The notes under the pieces are model-generated. The model saw nothing but the letters and a program-made list of their open reading frames with translations, searched no databases and was not told the origin of the DNA. From Flagellimonas profundi (GTDB lineage Bacteria > Bacteroidota > Bacteroidia > Flavobacteriales > Flavobacteriaceae), in assembly GCF_017313275.1 (NCBI RefSeq), contig NZ_JAFLNM010000001.1:62001-126000 (forward strand): DNA of 64,000 nucleotides, written 5' to 3'. Below, piece by piece: positions 1-9,671 of this stretch. Both the position numbers and the translations under genes were made by a program. Position 1 is the first letter of the stretch, and each line of letters opens with the position of its first letter.

Positions 1-1
1 C

Positions 2-1222
2 CTTTTTTATGGTTTGTTGTTCCGAACTGCTGGAATTGAGCAGGTCACGATTTTTGGCGGAGAAATAGCTAGGGCCCCCTTGATCAGTTATGTTACCTCT
101 TTGGCCTTTGTTTTTATCGCCATTGTGACCCCACTTGTTTCTGGTGTCGCGGATTATCTAGGGAACAAAAAAGTATTCCTCAAGTTCTTTTGTTATTTGG
201 GTGCAGCTTCCTGTATTGGATTATATTGGTTCTCTTTGGAACATATTTATTTTGGCCTCGCATGCTATTTCTTTGGGCTTGTGGGGTTTTGGGTGAGTTT
301 TGCCATAAACAATTCCTATTTGCCCGATATAGCATATCCAGAGCAACAGGACCGTATTAGTGCCAAAGGTTTTTCGCTTGGGTATATTGGTAGCGTGATT
401 TTATTGGTTTTCAATTTGGCCATGGTAATGAAACCAGATGTTTTTGGCATTACCGACAATGGAGGGGAAATCGCAGAAATGAAGGCTATGAAGTATTCTT
501 TTATTTCCGTAGGTATATGGTGGGCACTATTTAGTCAATACACCTTTAAGCATTTGCCCAAAGGGTACAAACGTGAAGGAAAACGGGACCATATCATCCT
601 GAATGGCTTTAATGAATTAAAACTGGTCTGGCACCAACTTGGCGAGAATAGAAAACTGAAACGGTATTTAGGTGCTTTTTTTACCTATAGCATGGCAGTT
701 CAGACCATTATGCTGATTGCCACCTATTTTGGAGAGGAAGAAATAATATGGGGTTCCGATACAGAACGCACTACTGGGTTGATTGTAAGTATTCTGTTGA
801 TTCAAATTGTTGCTATTTTGGGTGCAACTGTCACCGCATGGGCTTCCAAAGCTTTTGGGAACATCAGAACCTTGGTGGTGATCAACGTAATTTGGGCATG
901 TCTCTGTGTGTATGCCTATTTTCTACAAACCCCAATGGATTTTTATGTTGCGGCCGGACTGGTCGGTATTGTGATGGGGGGAATTCAAGCCTTATCACGT
1001 TCCACATACTCCAAGTTTTTGCCGGAGACAACGGATACCACATCGTTTTTCAGTTTTTATGACGTGGCAGAAAAAATAGGGATCATTATCGGTACCTTTA
1101 TGTATGGAATTGTTTCCCAACTTACGGGTAGCATGCGTAACAGTACCATCTTTTTAGGACTGTTTTTTTTGATGGGAATATTTTTATTGCTCCGTGTAAA
1201 TAAGGTGCAAACATCAAATTAA
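2..1222 (+). CDS. MFS transporter, Atg22/UMF1-like (5' end outside window)
   Basis: The reading frame is open from the first codon of the window, so the start lies to the left and about 30 residues are probably missing. The visible 406 residues hold roughly eleven hydrophobic segments. The loop 'SGVADYLGNKKVF' matches the loop between transmembrane helices 2 and 3 of major facilitator proteins, and the overall pattern resembles the Atg22-like UMF1 group of Bacteroidota. Members are thought to be inner-membrane secondary transporters; the substrate cannot be told from sequence. It ends just before a bidirectional terminator. Family assignment is fairly sure, substrate unknown. Confidence 0.8.
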   Translation, partial: LFYGLLFRTAGIEQVTIFGGEIARAPLISYVTSLAFVFIAIVTPLVSGVADYLGNKKVFLKFFCYLGAASCIGLYWFSLEHIYFGLACYFFGLVGFWVSFAINNSYLPDIAYPEQQDRISAKGFSLGYIGSVILLVFNLAMVMKPDVFGITDNGGEIAEMKAMKYSFISVGIWWALFSQYTFKHLPKGYKREGKRDHIILNGFNELKLVWHQLGENRKLKRYLGAFFTYSMAVQTIMLIATYFGEEEIIWGSDTERTTGLIVSILLIQIVAILGATVTAWASKAFGNIRTLVVINVIWACLCVYAYFLQTPMDFYVAAGLVGIVMGGIQALSRSTYSKFLPETTDTTSFFSFYDVAEKIGIIIGTFMYGIVSQLTGSMRNSTIFLGLFFLMGIFLLLRVNKVQTSN

Positions 1223-1230
1223 CACATAAA

Positions 1231-1255
1231 AAAGCCCTGAGAATATCAGGGCTTT
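1231..1255. terminator. Bidirectional terminator
   Basis: A perfect 10-bp stem (AAAGCCCTGA / TCAGGGCTTT) with a 5-nt loop has an A run on its left and a T run on its right. It can stop both the MFS gene arriving on the plus strand and the DUF2807 gene arriving on the minus strand. Confidence 0.85.
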
Positions 1256-1285
1256 TTCAGTCTTTGATTGATGATAAACTCTACA

Positions 1286-2011
1286 TTATCCTTTGGTTAT
1301 GTCTCCAGAACCAGAGGTTTTGGAGTTTATTTTTTTAGGATTTCCACGGTAATGGATGTCTCCAGAACCGGATACCCTCGCTTCAAGGGATTGGTTGGCC
1401 GTAACCTTGATGTCGGCGGAACCCGAAACTGTTGCTTTTACAAAGTCGGCTTCCAAATCGTAGGCTTTAATATCTCCAGAACCAGAAACCGTAACGGTAA
1501 AGTCGGTTGCCCTACCGGATAGGTTGATGTCGCCCGAACCCGATAGTGTAGCGTCCAATTCATCGGCATCTACCATAAGTGTAACATCGCCGGATCCCGA
1601 CATTGCGGTGCTAAAGTGGTCAGCTTTAATGGTTGTTTTTCCGACCAAGTCACCAGAGCCCGAAAGGCTTACCGAATGCACTGATTCCACAGGTACTGTT
1701 ACATGAATACCATTTTTCCAGTTGGAAGACTTCAAATTAACACCTTTTTCTTTTTTAATGACCAATTTTCCGTTTTTCACTTCAGTTATAATGTATTCCA
1801 ACAAGTTGGATTCTCCTGTTAAGGTAATTTCTCCTTCGGTACCCGATACCAGTTCCACATCAAACCAGCCGGCCATGGCGATCTCGTCATAGTCGCCCAC
1901 CGAACGTTCAATGGTAACTACATCCCCGTTGCCCTTAACTCTTTTTCCCCACTGGGCATTGGTACAGGCCAACATTCCCAATGCCAGTGTAAGCGTGATA
2001 AATTTTTTCAT
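1286..2011 (-). CDS. Head GIN domain (DUF2807) exported protein
   Basis: This 241-residue protein starts with a signal peptide; 'LGMLAC' could be a lipobox with Cys16, otherwise cleavage would follow 'TNAQ'. The rest is a DUF2807 (putative auto-transporter adhesin, head GIN) fold, with seven turns carrying S-G-S-G/A-D, as expected for a right-handed beta helix. It is the last gene of the minus-strand run that starts with the sigma factor at 4242. The function of the family is not established; a surface or periplasmic role is inferred from the signal peptide. The repeats are at protein level and account for the repetitive look of the DNA. Confidence 0.8.
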   Translation of the reverse strand: MKKFITLTLALGMLACTNAQWGKRVKGNGDVVTIERSVGDYDEIAMAGWFDVELVSGTEGEITLTGESNLLEYIITEVKNGKLVIKKEKGVNLKSSNWKNGIHVTVPVESVHSVSLSGSGDLVGKTTIKADHFSTAMSGSGDVTLMVDADELDATLSGSGDINLSGRATDFTVTVSGSGDIKAYDLEADFVKATVSGSADIKVTANQSLEARVSGSGDIHYRGNPKKINSKTSGSGDITKG

Positions 2012-2043
2012 GATCTTGTGTTTAAATTGTTTTTGATTTGATG

Positions 2044-3144
2044 TTAATTTTGATAAAATGATATGCCGCCGTAGTCACTGGTAATGCTCACTCTGTTTCC
2101 GGAATTCGCTTGTCCGTAGTAACCACTGTAATATTTTTCATTGGATTTTTCCTTGCTGATATTGATTTCAAAATCGTCCTTGCCACTTACTCCGGCATAT
2201 TCTGTTGAGATCTCAAAATCAAAATGATAATCGGTATCATAACCAATTTTTATTCCTGTGTAATCCGAACGTATTTCCAAATTACCGGCATCGGCTGCCA
2301 TACGGTCTATTCTTATGGACCCATAGTCACTGGTAAGGGATACATTGCCGTGGACATTGCCCAGTTTTACACCGATATAGTCTCCTTTACCGTCTACATT
2401 TTTTACATTTTTCACATCAATGGAACCGTAGTCACTGGAATATTGAAGATTTTCCATTTCTTCTATGGTGGCATTGGTGTAGTCGGCCCTAATGTCAAGG
2501 TTACCTGCTTTTTCAATGGTAAAACCAGAGTAATCTGCTGCAATTTCCGCACTGTTTATATAATCAAAAGTGGAGCGAGAGGTATAGTCGAACCTGAGTT
2601 CGTTGTTGCGTCCGCGAAGTTCGCCTATTTCCAATTTACCATAATCGCAGCTAATTTTGGCATGGCCATCAATACGGTCCAAGATAATGCTTCCATAGTC
2701 GTTGCTTAGGTTAACACTGTTTTTTACGGGCAATTTGATCGTATAGTTCACCTGTACACTGACTTTTTTGCGTTTTCCCCAGCTCCATCCCCAACTATTG
2801 CTGCGGTTTCCGAAATCTGTTTTTGCCGAAACCATGCTGGAGCTGTTCTCAAAATCCACATTGATTTCGTCCAATCGTTCCTTTACACGGTCTTCATCGT
2901 TGCCGTTGGTTTTAATGTGCACCTCGATCACAACGCGGTTTTCGTTCCAAGAAGTTATGTTGAGGTTACCGTAGCTATTGTCAACCTTTAATAAAGCATC
3001 GGAATTAACGTTGTATTCCTTTTTAATGGTTTTTTCCTTGGTATACCTGCCATTCAGCTTATCGTTGTCCATATGGGCACTCGCGACAAGGGGAATCAAA
3101 GCCAAGGCGAAAAAGATGTGTTTAAATTGTAAAGCTTTCATCAT
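2044..3144 (-). CDS. Exported beta-repeat protein, DUF4097-like
   Basis: The 366-residue product has an N-terminal signal peptide (hydrophobic 'HIFFALALIPLVASA', cleavage likely after SAHA-type small residues). About ten later repeats are centred on (S/A/C)-D-Y-(G/T/S), for example SDYGSIRI and ADYTNATI, spaced about 20 residues apart. This looks like a stacked beta-strand solenoid of the DUF4097/adhesin-like kind. Its 5' end overlaps the anti-sigma candidate by 23 bp, so the two are translationally linked. A second Met follows the first, so the start could be one codon later. Function unknown. Confidence 0.72.
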   Translation of the reverse strand: MMKALQFKHIFFALALIPLVASAHMDNDKLNGRYTKEKTIKKEYNVNSDALLKVDNSYGNLNITSWNENRVVIEVHIKTNGNDEDRVKERLDEINVDFENSSSMVSAKTDFGNRSNSWGWSWGKRKKVSVQVNYTIKLPVKNSVNLSNDYGSIILDRIDGHAKISCDYGKLEIGELRGRNNELRFDYTSRSTFDYINSAEIAADYSGFTIEKAGNLDIRADYTNATIEEMENLQYSSDYGSIDVKNVKNVDGKGDYIGVKLGNVHGNVSLTSDYGSIRIDRMAADAGNLEIRSDYTGIKIGYDTDYHFDFEISTEYAGVSGKDDFEINISKEKSNEKYYSGYYGQANSGNRVSITSDYGGISFYQN

Positions 3145-3682
3145 TTTGTGTTTTTAAATTCTTAATATTTTCTATTTGGCTCAAAACTTCTTTCAAAAGG
3201 TCGATTCGTGTTTGGAAATTGGTGATCATCGCGCTCAAGATGATCTTGCTGTCACCACCGTCTACCAGATCTTGCTCAAGGGATTGGTAATCTTTGTCCA
3301 ACCGTTGTAGTTGTGCCAAGGTGTCATCCACCAATTGGGCGGTCTCCGGTGTTTCTTCTTCCTTCAGTACTTCTACCTGCTGCTCTATAAGATTGGCAAA
3401 GTAGAACTCCGTTTCGGAAACTTCCGGGGCAATTTTCACCACCTGTTGTTTAATGTTCGGTTGAGGTCCGAAAGCTTGGTACCCCAAAATGGCTACCAAG
3501 GCTATGGATGCGGCAATGGACAAAGTTTTCCACCAAGGTGTCTTCTTTTTATTTAGGGCAATGGTGCCCTGGTTTTGGTTTAATTTTTCCAAAAACCGTT
3601 CTTGGTGTCCGCTTTGTGGCTCGGCTACATCGAACTCCCCTTGGAGTCTCTCAAACAAACTATCTAAACTATCCTTGCTCAT
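3122..3682 (-). CDS. Putative anti-sigma factor, single membrane span
   Basis: The 186-residue protein has a charged N-terminal cytoplasmic part (about 1-45), one transmembrane helix (about 48-66, 'TLSIAASIALVAILGYQAFG') and an acidic, helical C-terminal part with coiled-coil character. It starts 2 bp after the sigma factor stop. That layout (cytoplasmic head, one helix, periplasmic tail, directly after an ECF sigma gene) is typical of anti-sigma factors. No zinc-binding anti-sigma motif is visible, so the role rests on position and topology, not homology. Confidence 0.62.
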   Translation of the reverse strand: MSKDSLDSLFERLQGEFDVAEPQSGHQERFLEKLNQNQGTIALNKKKTPWWKTLSIAASIALVAILGYQAFGPQPNIKQQVVKIAPEVSETEFYFANLIEQQVEVLKEEETPETAQLVDDTLAQLQRLDKDYQSLEQDLVDGGDSKIILSAMITNFQTRIDLLKEVLSQIENIKNLKTQNDESFTI

Positions 3683-3684
3683 AA

Positions 3685-4242
3685 CTAAACATTTACGGTC
3701 AACTTTTTTCTAAGGCTCTGTTTGGCCCTCGAAATCATGGTTCTACAATTAGCATAGCTAATGTTCATTATTTCACTTATTTCTTCGTAATCGTACCCTT
3801 CAATTAAATGTAAGGTCAAAGAAACTCTGTAATTGTCTTTCAAACTTTTCATGGTTTCCATCACTTTTTGAGCCTTCAGTTCTGTATAACCATTTTGATC
3901 CGAAGCAACTCCATCATTATCTTCGACCTTGTACATTACATCATCCAAATCTGCAGCACGTTTTTTTTGCTGTTTTTTGTAATGATAAATACTGTTATTG
4001 ATCACGATCCGCTTTAACCATGCCCCAAAAGTGACGTCTCCTTTAAAGGTGTGCAGTTTGGTAAATGCGCTCAGGAACGATTCCTGCATCACATCCTCGG
4101 CTTCGGCAGTGTGTTTTACAATCCTAAAAGCAGTGTTGTACATTGCTTTGTAATAGCGGTTGTAAACCTCTAGCTGCGCACTTTGTTGCCCCTGCATGCA
4201 CAATTTGAGCAGTGTGTCAATATGTTCATTTTGTTGGCTCAA
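3685..4242 (-). CDS. ECF-type RNA polymerase sigma factor
   Basis: The 185-residue product has the two-domain layout of an extracytoplasmic-function sigma factor. The sigma2 region includes 'AEDVMQESFLSAF' and the -10-binding 'FGAWLKRIVINNSIYHYKK' stretch. After an acidic linker comes sigma4, with 'YEEISEIMNISYANCRTMIS' as its helix-turn-helix. It leads an operon with the anti-sigma candidate and two exported beta-repeat proteins, which suggests it controls cell-envelope products and probably its own operon. The inducing signal is unknown. Confidence 0.9.
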   Translation of the reverse strand: MSQQNEHIDTLLKLCMQGQQSAQLEVYNRYYKAMYNTAFRIVKHTAEAEDVMQESFLSAFTKLHTFKGDVTFGAWLKRIVINNSIYHYKKQQKKRAADLDDVMYKVEDNDGVASDQNGYTELKAQKVMETMKSLKDNYRVSLTLHLIEGYDYEEISEIMNISYANCRTMISRAKQSLRKKLTVNV

Positions 4243-4386
4243 AAAATGAATGGTTTGTCTTATAGATTACCCAATTTACCATTTGTTACACTTTTTTCTT
4301 AAAATTTGATTTTTAATGGCACAGGAATTGCCAATTAATGGGTGATAATACGTCTTCGATTCGCTATAAACATTGATTTTGAGGGG

Positions 4387-4417
4387 TTTGCGAAGACTCG
4401 AATGTTGAATAAAAATG
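4387..4417 (+). promoter_or_regulatory. Probable lon promoter
   Basis: TTTG at 4387-4390 and TAAAAATG at 4410-4417 are separated by exactly 19 bp, fitting the Bacteroidota -33/-7 consensus with two mismatches in the -7 box. Transcription would start near 4424, about 36 nt before the lon start codon. Confidence 0.5.
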
Positions 4418-4459
4418 TTGGTCGATCGTCTATTCTGACAAAATGACCGAAAAGATGAT

Positions 4460-6910
4460 ATGGGAGAGATGAAAATTACCAAATTTGACAATATAGATTT
4501 GCAAGGGCTTGATGAAGATGCGGAATTGATTCCGTTGTTGACCCCTGAAGACGAAGAACAGATGAACAGGGAGAGCTTGCCGGAAACTTTACCGGTACTG
4601 CCGCTTAGAAATACGGTTTTGTTCCCTGGCGTTGTTATTCCGATTACAGCTGGAAGGGATAAATCCATCAACTTGATCAAGGATGCCAATAATGGTTCCA
4701 AGACCATTGGTGTAGTGTCCCAAAAAGACGAAAGTGTCGAAAACCCAGGCCCGGAGGACATTAATACCATGGGAACGGTCGCACGTATTTTAAGGGTGCT
4801 TCAAATGCCAGATGGGAACACTACCGTGATCATTCAGGGAAAGAAACGGTTTAAAATAGACGCCGTGCTTACCGAGAAGCCTTACATGACCGCCAAGGTC
4901 AGCGAGGCCAAGGAAGAGCGTCCCGATGAAAAAAGCAGTGAATTTGAGGCGATAATAGATTCTATCAAAGAATTGGCCTTTAAGATTATCAAGGACAATC
5001 CGAATATTCCGAGCGAGGCTACTTTTGCCATCAAGAATATTCAGAGCAATTCGTTCTTGATCAATTTTGTGTCATCCAACTTGAATCTTGCCGTAAAGGA
5101 AAAGCAGCAACTTTTGGAAATGCCAAATCTTCAGGAAAGGGCTTTGGCCACCTTGAAGTACATGAACATGGAACTTCAAAAGTTAGAGTTGCGCAACGAT
5201 ATACAAAGCAAGGTCCGTAGCGATATGGACCAACAGCAACGTGAATATTTCCTTCACCAACAAATGAAGACCATCCAAGAGGAACTTGGTGGACTTTCTT
5301 ATGAGGAAGAGGTGGACGAAATGGCCGAAAAGGCCAAAAAGAAAAAGTGGAGCAAAAAAGTGCAAGAGCATTTTGAGAAGGAACTCTCCAAAATGCAGCG
5401 CATGAACCCACAGGTAGCCGAATACTCCATCCAACGGAACTATTTGGACCTGTTGTTGGATTTGCCATGGAACGAGTATTCCAAGGACAAGTTTGATTTG
5501 AAAAGGGCCCAAAAGATTCTGGACAGAGATCATTATGGTCTGGAAGATGTAAAGCGCAGAATTATTGAATATTTGGCAGTTCTGAAATTGCGAAACGATA
5601 TGAAGTCGCCGATCCTTTGTTTGTACGGTCCTCCCGGTGTGGGTAAAACCTCTTTGGGGAAATCCGTGGCAGAGGCCTTGGGCAGGGAATATGTGCGCAT
5701 GTCCTTGGGTGGTCTCCGTGATGAAGCGGAAATCCGCGGACACCGAAAAACATATATCGGAGCCATGCCGGGTAGGATTATCCAGAGCTTGAAGAAAGCT
5801 GGAACGTCCAACCCTGTATTTATCTTGGACGAGATAGATAAGTTGGCCAGTAGCCACCAAGGGGATCCATCTTCGGCCATGTTGGAGGTTTTGGATCCCG
5901 AGCAAAACAGCGATTTCCACGATAATTTCTTGGAAATGGGCTATGATCTATCCAAGGTCATGTTCATCGCAACAGCGAACAACCTGTCCACCATACAGCC
6001 AGCTTTACGTGATCGTATGGAAATTATCAACGTGACCGGGTACACCATCGAGGAGAAGGTGGAGATTGCCAAGCGTCACTTGTTGCCCAAGCAGTTGGAG
6101 GAGCATGGGTTGTCCAAAAAAGATTTGAAAATCGGCAAGCGCCAATTGGAAAAAATCGTCGAGGGCTATACTCGTGAATCCGGGGTGCGAAGCTTGGAAA
6201 AACAGATAGCCAAGGTAGTGCGTTACGCTGCAAAGTCCATCGCGATGGAAGAAGAGTACAACGTTACCTTGACCAACGAGAATATTGAGGAAATCTTAGG
6301 CCCTGCCCGATTGGAACGCGACAAGTACGAAAACAATGATGTGGCAGGCGTTGTCACAGGTTTGGCGTGGACCAGCGTAGGAGGCGATATTTTGTTCATT
6401 GAATCCATTCTTTCTCAAGGAAAAGGGACTATGAACATTACGGGTAACCTTGGTAAAGTAATGAAGGAGTCCGCCACCATTGCCATGGAATACATCAAAT
6501 CCAATGCGCATGAATATGGTATTGATTCCAGCGTATTTGAAAAGTACAATGTGCATATTCACGTTCCGGAAGGAGCTACGCCAAAAGATGGCCCAAGTGC
6601 AGGTATCACCATGTTGACCTCATTAGTGTCCCTTTTTACGCAGCGCAAAGTGAAAAAGAGCTTGGCCATGACCGGTGAGATCACCCTTCGTGGTAAAGTT
6701 TTGCCGGTAGGTGGAATCAAGGAAAAAATCTTGGCGGCGAAAAGAGCTCGAATCAAGGAGATTATTCTTTGTACGGACAATAAAAAGGATATTGAGGAAA
6801 TCAAACCGGAATACCTGAAAGGGCTTACATTCCACTATGTTACCGATATGAGCGAGGTTATCGATATTGCCATTACCAAACAGAAAGTGAAAAACGCCAA
6901 GACACTTTAA
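4460..6910 (+). CDS. lon: ATP-dependent protease Lon
   Basis: This 816-residue serine protease degrades misfolded and regulatory proteins in the cytoplasm. In order it has an N-terminal LON substrate-binding domain (about 40-240, with '[19 protein letters not shown]'), a coiled-coil helical region, an AAA+ module with Walker A GPPGVGKT (about 390-397) and Walker B '[10 protein letters not shown]', and a C-terminal protease domain. The catalytic Ser lies in KDGPSAGI (about 713) and the Lys in '[10 protein letters not shown]'. Length and domain order are those of LonA. A start three codons later (4469) is possible. Confidence 0.97.
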   Translation: MGEMKITKFDNIDLQGLDEDAELIPLLTPEDEEQMNRESLPETLPVLPLRNTVLFPGVVIPITAGRDKSINLIKDANNGSKTIGVVSQKDESVENPGPEDINTMGTVARILRVLQMPDGNTTVIIQGKKRFKIDAVLTEKPYMTAKVSEAKEERPDEKSSEFEAIIDSIKELAFKIIKDNPNIPSEATFAIKNIQSNSFLINFVSSNLNLAVKEKQQLLEMPNLQERALATLKYMNMELQKLELRNDIQSKVRSDMDQQQREYFLHQQMKTIQEELGGLSYEEEVDEMAEKAKKKKWSKKVQEHFEKELSKMQRMNPQVAEYSIQRNYLDLLLDLPWNEYSKDKFDLKRAQKILDRDHYGLEDVKRRIIEYLAVLKLRNDMKSPILCLYGPPGVGKTSLGKSVAEALGREYVRMSLGGLRDEAEIRGHRKTYIGAMPGRIIQSLKKAGTSNPVFILDEIDKLASSHQGDPSSAMLEVLDPEQNSDFHDNFLEMGYDLSKVMFIATANNLSTIQPALRDRMEIINVTGYTIEEKVEIAKRHLLPKQLEEHGLSKKDLKIGKRQLEKIVEGYTRESGVRSLEKQIAKVVRYAAKSIAMEEEYNVTLTNENIEEILGPARLERDKYENNDVAGVVTGLAWTSVGGDILFIESILSQGKGTMNITGNLGKVMKESATIAMEYIKSNAHEYGIDSSVFEKYNVHIHVPEGATPKDGPSAGITMLTSLVSLFTQRKVKKSLAMTGEITLRGKVLPVGGIKEKILAAKRARIKEIILCTDNKKDIEEIKPEYLKGLTFHYVTDMSEVIDIAITKQKVKNAKTL

Positions 6911-6959
6911 ATGACTTTGGTCATAACAGCATAAGACCTTTTCTGCCTATTTTTGGTAT

Positions 6960-7652
6960 ATGGGAAAAATAACGATAGCAATTGATGGATATTCCTCCAC
7001 GGGAAAAAGTACGATCGCCAAAAGGTTGGCCTCTACCTTAAACTATATTTATGTGGACACAGGTGCCATGTACCGCGCCGTAACTCTTTTTGCGCTGCAA
7101 CAAGGCATTATAAGTGAAAGGGGAGAGGTGGATGAGGCCACTTTAATTGATAAATTATCCGAGGTGCATCTCAAATTTGTGCCCAATCAAGAAACAGGGA
7201 AGTCCGATATGTTCCTAAACGATGTGAACGTAGAGAAGGAAATCCGTACGATGCAGGTGTCTCGTCTGGTCAGTAAAGTTTCCGCTATTAAAGAAGTTAG
7301 GGGGAAATTGGTGAAAATCCAGCAAGAAATGGGCAAGGACAAAGGTATTGTAATGGATGGCCGTGATATTGGCACCGTTGTTTTTCCAGAAGCGGAGCTA
7401 AAACTGTTTATGACGGCGTCTCCCGATAAGCGAGCGGCAAGGCGTTATAAGGAATTGTTGGAGAAAGGCGAGGAAGTTACCTATCCTGAAGTATTGAAAA
7501 ACGTGGAGGAAAGGGACCGTATCGACTCCACCCGAACCATATCCCCCCTTACCAGGGCCAAAGATGCCATTGAGTTTGATAACAGTGACATGGGCTTGGA
7601 GGAGCAGTTTGAACGAATCCATGAGTTTGCCAAAAGGGTGATTGCGAAATAG
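6960..7652 (+). CDS. cmk: (d)CMP kinase
   Basis: The protein transfers phosphate from ATP to CMP or dCMP in pyrimidine salvage and dNTP supply. The P-loop is at the N-terminus (IAIDGYSSTGKST), followed by 'YVDTGAMYRAVT', the 'MDGRDIGTVVFP' substrate-binding segment and the LID-type arginines near 'RDRIDSTR'. At 230 residues it is normal for the short cytidylate kinases. It lies 49 bp after lon on the same strand, with no terminator seen between them, so the two may be partly co-transcribed. Confidence 0.95.
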   Translation: MGKITIAIDGYSSTGKSTIAKRLASTLNYIYVDTGAMYRAVTLFALQQGIISERGEVDEATLIDKLSEVHLKFVPNQETGKSDMFLNDVNVEKEIRTMQVSRLVSKVSAIKEVRGKLVKIQQEMGKDKGIVMDGRDIGTVVFPEAELKLFMTASPDKRAARRYKELLEKGEEVTYPEVLKNVEERDRIDSTRTISPLTRAKDAIEFDNSDMGLEEQFERIHEFAKRVIAK

Positions 7653-7661
7653 GTGAGTGGG

Positions 7662-7952
7662 TTATTTTACTATGATTTTACCCTTCATCATTTCAGGTGG
7701 ATATCCCATTATTCCGTCATGATGTTCATTACAGTAAAATCCATACTCGCTGCCGTCATGGGTTCCCAAATGTTTATGGATTTCTACGCATTCATCCAAA
7801 TCAAGTCTTTGGGAGAGCGAAACAGCATCTATAAAGCACTCGTAATACACCCACTCCCGACAATTATTGGACCATGCTGGCCCACGATACTTTTCTTTTA
7901 TCCTTTTTTCTTGTATTATTTTTTCAATCGGTTGTAGGTGTTCGCAAATCAT
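7662..7952 (-). CDS. Conserved hypothetical protein with Cys/His residues
   Basis: This 96-residue protein has Cys and His residues spread through 'NCREWVYYECF' and 'GFYCNEHHDGIMG', which could bind a metal, and a charged N-terminus. I recognise the pattern as a small conserved hypothetical of Bacteroidota but know of no function. The opposite strand also has an open frame here; I prefer this strand because of the patterned Cys/His and acidic residues and the natural start context. It converges with cmk, ending 9 bp from it. Confidence 0.6.
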   Translation of the reverse strand: MICEHLQPIEKIIQEKRIKEKYRGPAWSNNCREWVYYECFIDAVSLSQRLDLDECVEIHKHLGTHDGSEYGFYCNEHHDGIMGYPPEMMKGKIIVK

Positions 7953-8051
7953 TTGTTTTGTTTTAAAAATAGTTGATCAGGAGCGATGAATTTTGGTCAG
8001 GTAATAAAGCGTAGCGAGTAATAATCAATGTTGTACTTCAATTAAAAAAAA

Positions 8052-8840
8052 TCATTGATTGAATCTCCCCAACTCCTTACTAAGTTCTTCCAAAATTTCA
8101 TAGATCTGCATATTTATTCTTTGGGTATATTGAAAATTTAGTTCAGCATCCACTCCAATCAAAGTACTCACATGATATAGTGAATTTGAATCGTTTTTAA
8201 AGCTTTCGATATCGATTTTAAAGTCCTCCATGGCTTTTTGAGTAATTATCCTATCTTCCCTTCTGTTATGGTTTTTCCATAAATATGTCATGATCTCTGA
8301 ATCAAAATATTGATAGAGATGTGAATTGTACTTCTTCTTGAGTTCATGGGCTTCCATGAACAGAAAGGAATTTGCAGAACTAATATTGCTCTTATAGTTG
8401 GAGATTTTGGTTTTTAAATTTTCACTGGTGATTAAACTCAAATTTCCCGAAGATATGATTTCATCATAAGTGGGGGTATGGCTTTGAAACAACAAGGTTT
8501 TCCCGTTAAAAAACAAAAAACTCACTAAAGAATCTGAGCGTAAATCATTCTTCCCTCGTAAAAATGATTTTATCATCTTGCCATCATGTACTTTCAAATT
8601 TGTCAGCCAAGCCTGTGTGGCGATTGTACTACTGTCCTTTTTGAACTCTTTTTGAAGTTGTTCCAATAAATAATATTCCTTTTTCGAATTCTTTTTTGAC
8701 TCATTCCAGCTATTGATTTGTATAGCAATTAAAATTCCTATAACAACCAGAATAATTTCACCAATTGCATATTTCAAATACTTTCCGGTTCTACCCTCTG
8801 AAAGTAAAATCTGTCTAGTTTTTCTAAAGAATTTTATCAT
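8052..8840 (-). CDS. DUF6090 family membrane protein
   Basis: The 262-residue protein has the DUF6090 signature: a short basic N-terminus (MIKFFRKTRQ), 'GKYLKYAIGEIILVVIGILIAIQINSWNE' as one N-terminal transmembrane helix with flanking residues, then a largely helical, charged domain. The helix is close to the N-terminus, so the bulk probably faces the periplasm. Members are common and often multicopy in marine Flavobacteriaceae; no function is established. Monocistronic here. Confidence 0.8.
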   Translation of the reverse strand: MIKFFRKTRQILLSEGRTGKYLKYAIGEIILVVIGILIAIQINSWNESKKNSKKEYYLLEQLQKEFKKDSSTIATQAWLTNLKVHDGKMIKSFLRGKNDLRSDSLVSFLFFNGKTLLFQSHTPTYDEIISSGNLSLITSENLKTKISNYKSNISSANSFLFMEAHELKKKYNSHLYQYFDSEIMTYLWKNHNRREDRIITQKAMEDFKIDIESFKNDSNSLYHVSTLIGVDAELNFQYTQRINMQIYEILEELSKELGRFNQ

Positions 8841-8973
8841 TGGTTAGTGATTGGCAACTGTGAAACACAACTATTGCCAATTATGGTTTTAATGATTGTT
8901 ATTGGAGGTTTGTTGAAACCAGTTCAACTTATTAAGTGAATGTAACAATTTTAATTCTAAACTTAATTAAACC

Positions 8974-8999
8974 AAAAAACGCCCATCGGGCGTTTTTTT
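8974..8999 (-). terminator. Terminator of the LysM gene
   Basis: CGCCC-ATC-GGGCG is flanked by an A run on the left and a T run on the right, so the extended A/T stem works in both directions. It lies downstream of the minus-strand LysM gene. Confidence 0.75.
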
Positions 9000-9028
9000 A
9001 TTTTATAACGACATTTTGTCCCAAACTG

Positions 9029-9412
9029 TTATTGCAAATTAGGAATTACCAATACCTGATCGGGGTGGATTACGTTGGGGTCCTTTAAAATATTGGTGTT
9101 CGCTTCAAAAATTTTGGTGTACTTCATCGGGTCGCCATAATAATGCTTCGCAATCTTGCTCAACGATTCTCCGCTTTTTACCGTATGTCTGTGATACACG
9201 GAATCATCCTCCACCGTAATGTTCGCTTTAATATCCGAAGGGTGCTCTCCACCAATTTCTTTGATCTTGTCCCATAACAGGTTCTTTTCATACTGGGTCT
9301 TGGTCATTCCCTTTATCTTCAAAATGTCGCCTTCAACATTTACATCGCCGTTTTTTACCTCCAACTTTTCACCTAAGTCGAGTACAGGTTGATACTTTGC
9401 TTTTACATTCAT
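9029..9412 (-). CDS. BON-like/LysM domain protein
   Basis: The 127-residue product has a BON-like N-terminal part (about 1-70, with 'GDILKIKGMTKTQYEKNLLW'). A clear LysM peptidoglycan-binding motif follows from about residue 76 (H-T-V-K-S-G-E-S-L-S-K-I-A through 'IHPDQVLVIPNL'). This architecture resembles E. coli Kbp (YgaU), a small potassium-binding protein of 149 residues. No signal peptide is evident, so it is probably cytoplasmic like Kbp. Function by analogy only. Confidence 0.82.
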   Translation of the reverse strand: MNVKAKYQPVLDLGEKLEVKNGDVNVEGDILKIKGMTKTQYEKNLLWDKIKEIGGEHPSDIKANITVEDDSVYHRHTVKSGESLSKIAKHYYGDPMKYTKIFEANTNILKDPNVIHPDQVLVIPNLQ

Positions 9413-9522
9413 AAGGGTTCTTTTTTATAGTTAATAATTAGAACATTCAAGATAATCAATCCGCGAACATTTTGCCATTAAATAACAGCAATACTTTTTT
9501 TGTGTAAACCTTGCTTGTAGGC

Positions 9523-9553
9523 TTTGTATATCAATAATTTAATTGTATTTTTG
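9523..9553 (+). promoter_or_regulatory. rpsA promoter
   Basis: TTTG at 9523-9526 is followed after exactly 19 bp by TATTTTTG at 9546-9553, a perfect match to the Bacteroidota -33/-7 consensus. The predicted transcript has a leader of about 110 nt before rpsA, long enough for autoregulation; I see no strong hairpin in it. Confidence 0.8.
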
Positions 9554-9671
9554 CACCCCTTTTGGCAAGGAGGCAAGAGAAAAAGGGAATTTAGAAAATC
9601 AATTTAAAACCACTTCCGCGGTAATTGTTCAACTCTTGTAAAACGTGGAATACAAATTTTAATCAGCAAGC

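Noticed and set aside
1286..3144. Regularly repeated short DNA motifs suggesting a CRISPR or satellite
   Set aside because: The repeats are in frame and encode S-G-S-G-D and S-D-Y-G turns of beta-solenoid proteins; spacing and sequence vary as expected for protein repeats.
7653..7937. Plus-strand 94-residue open frame
   Set aside because: It is antisense to the gene at 7662-7952, has hydrophobic low-complexity composition and no family pattern.
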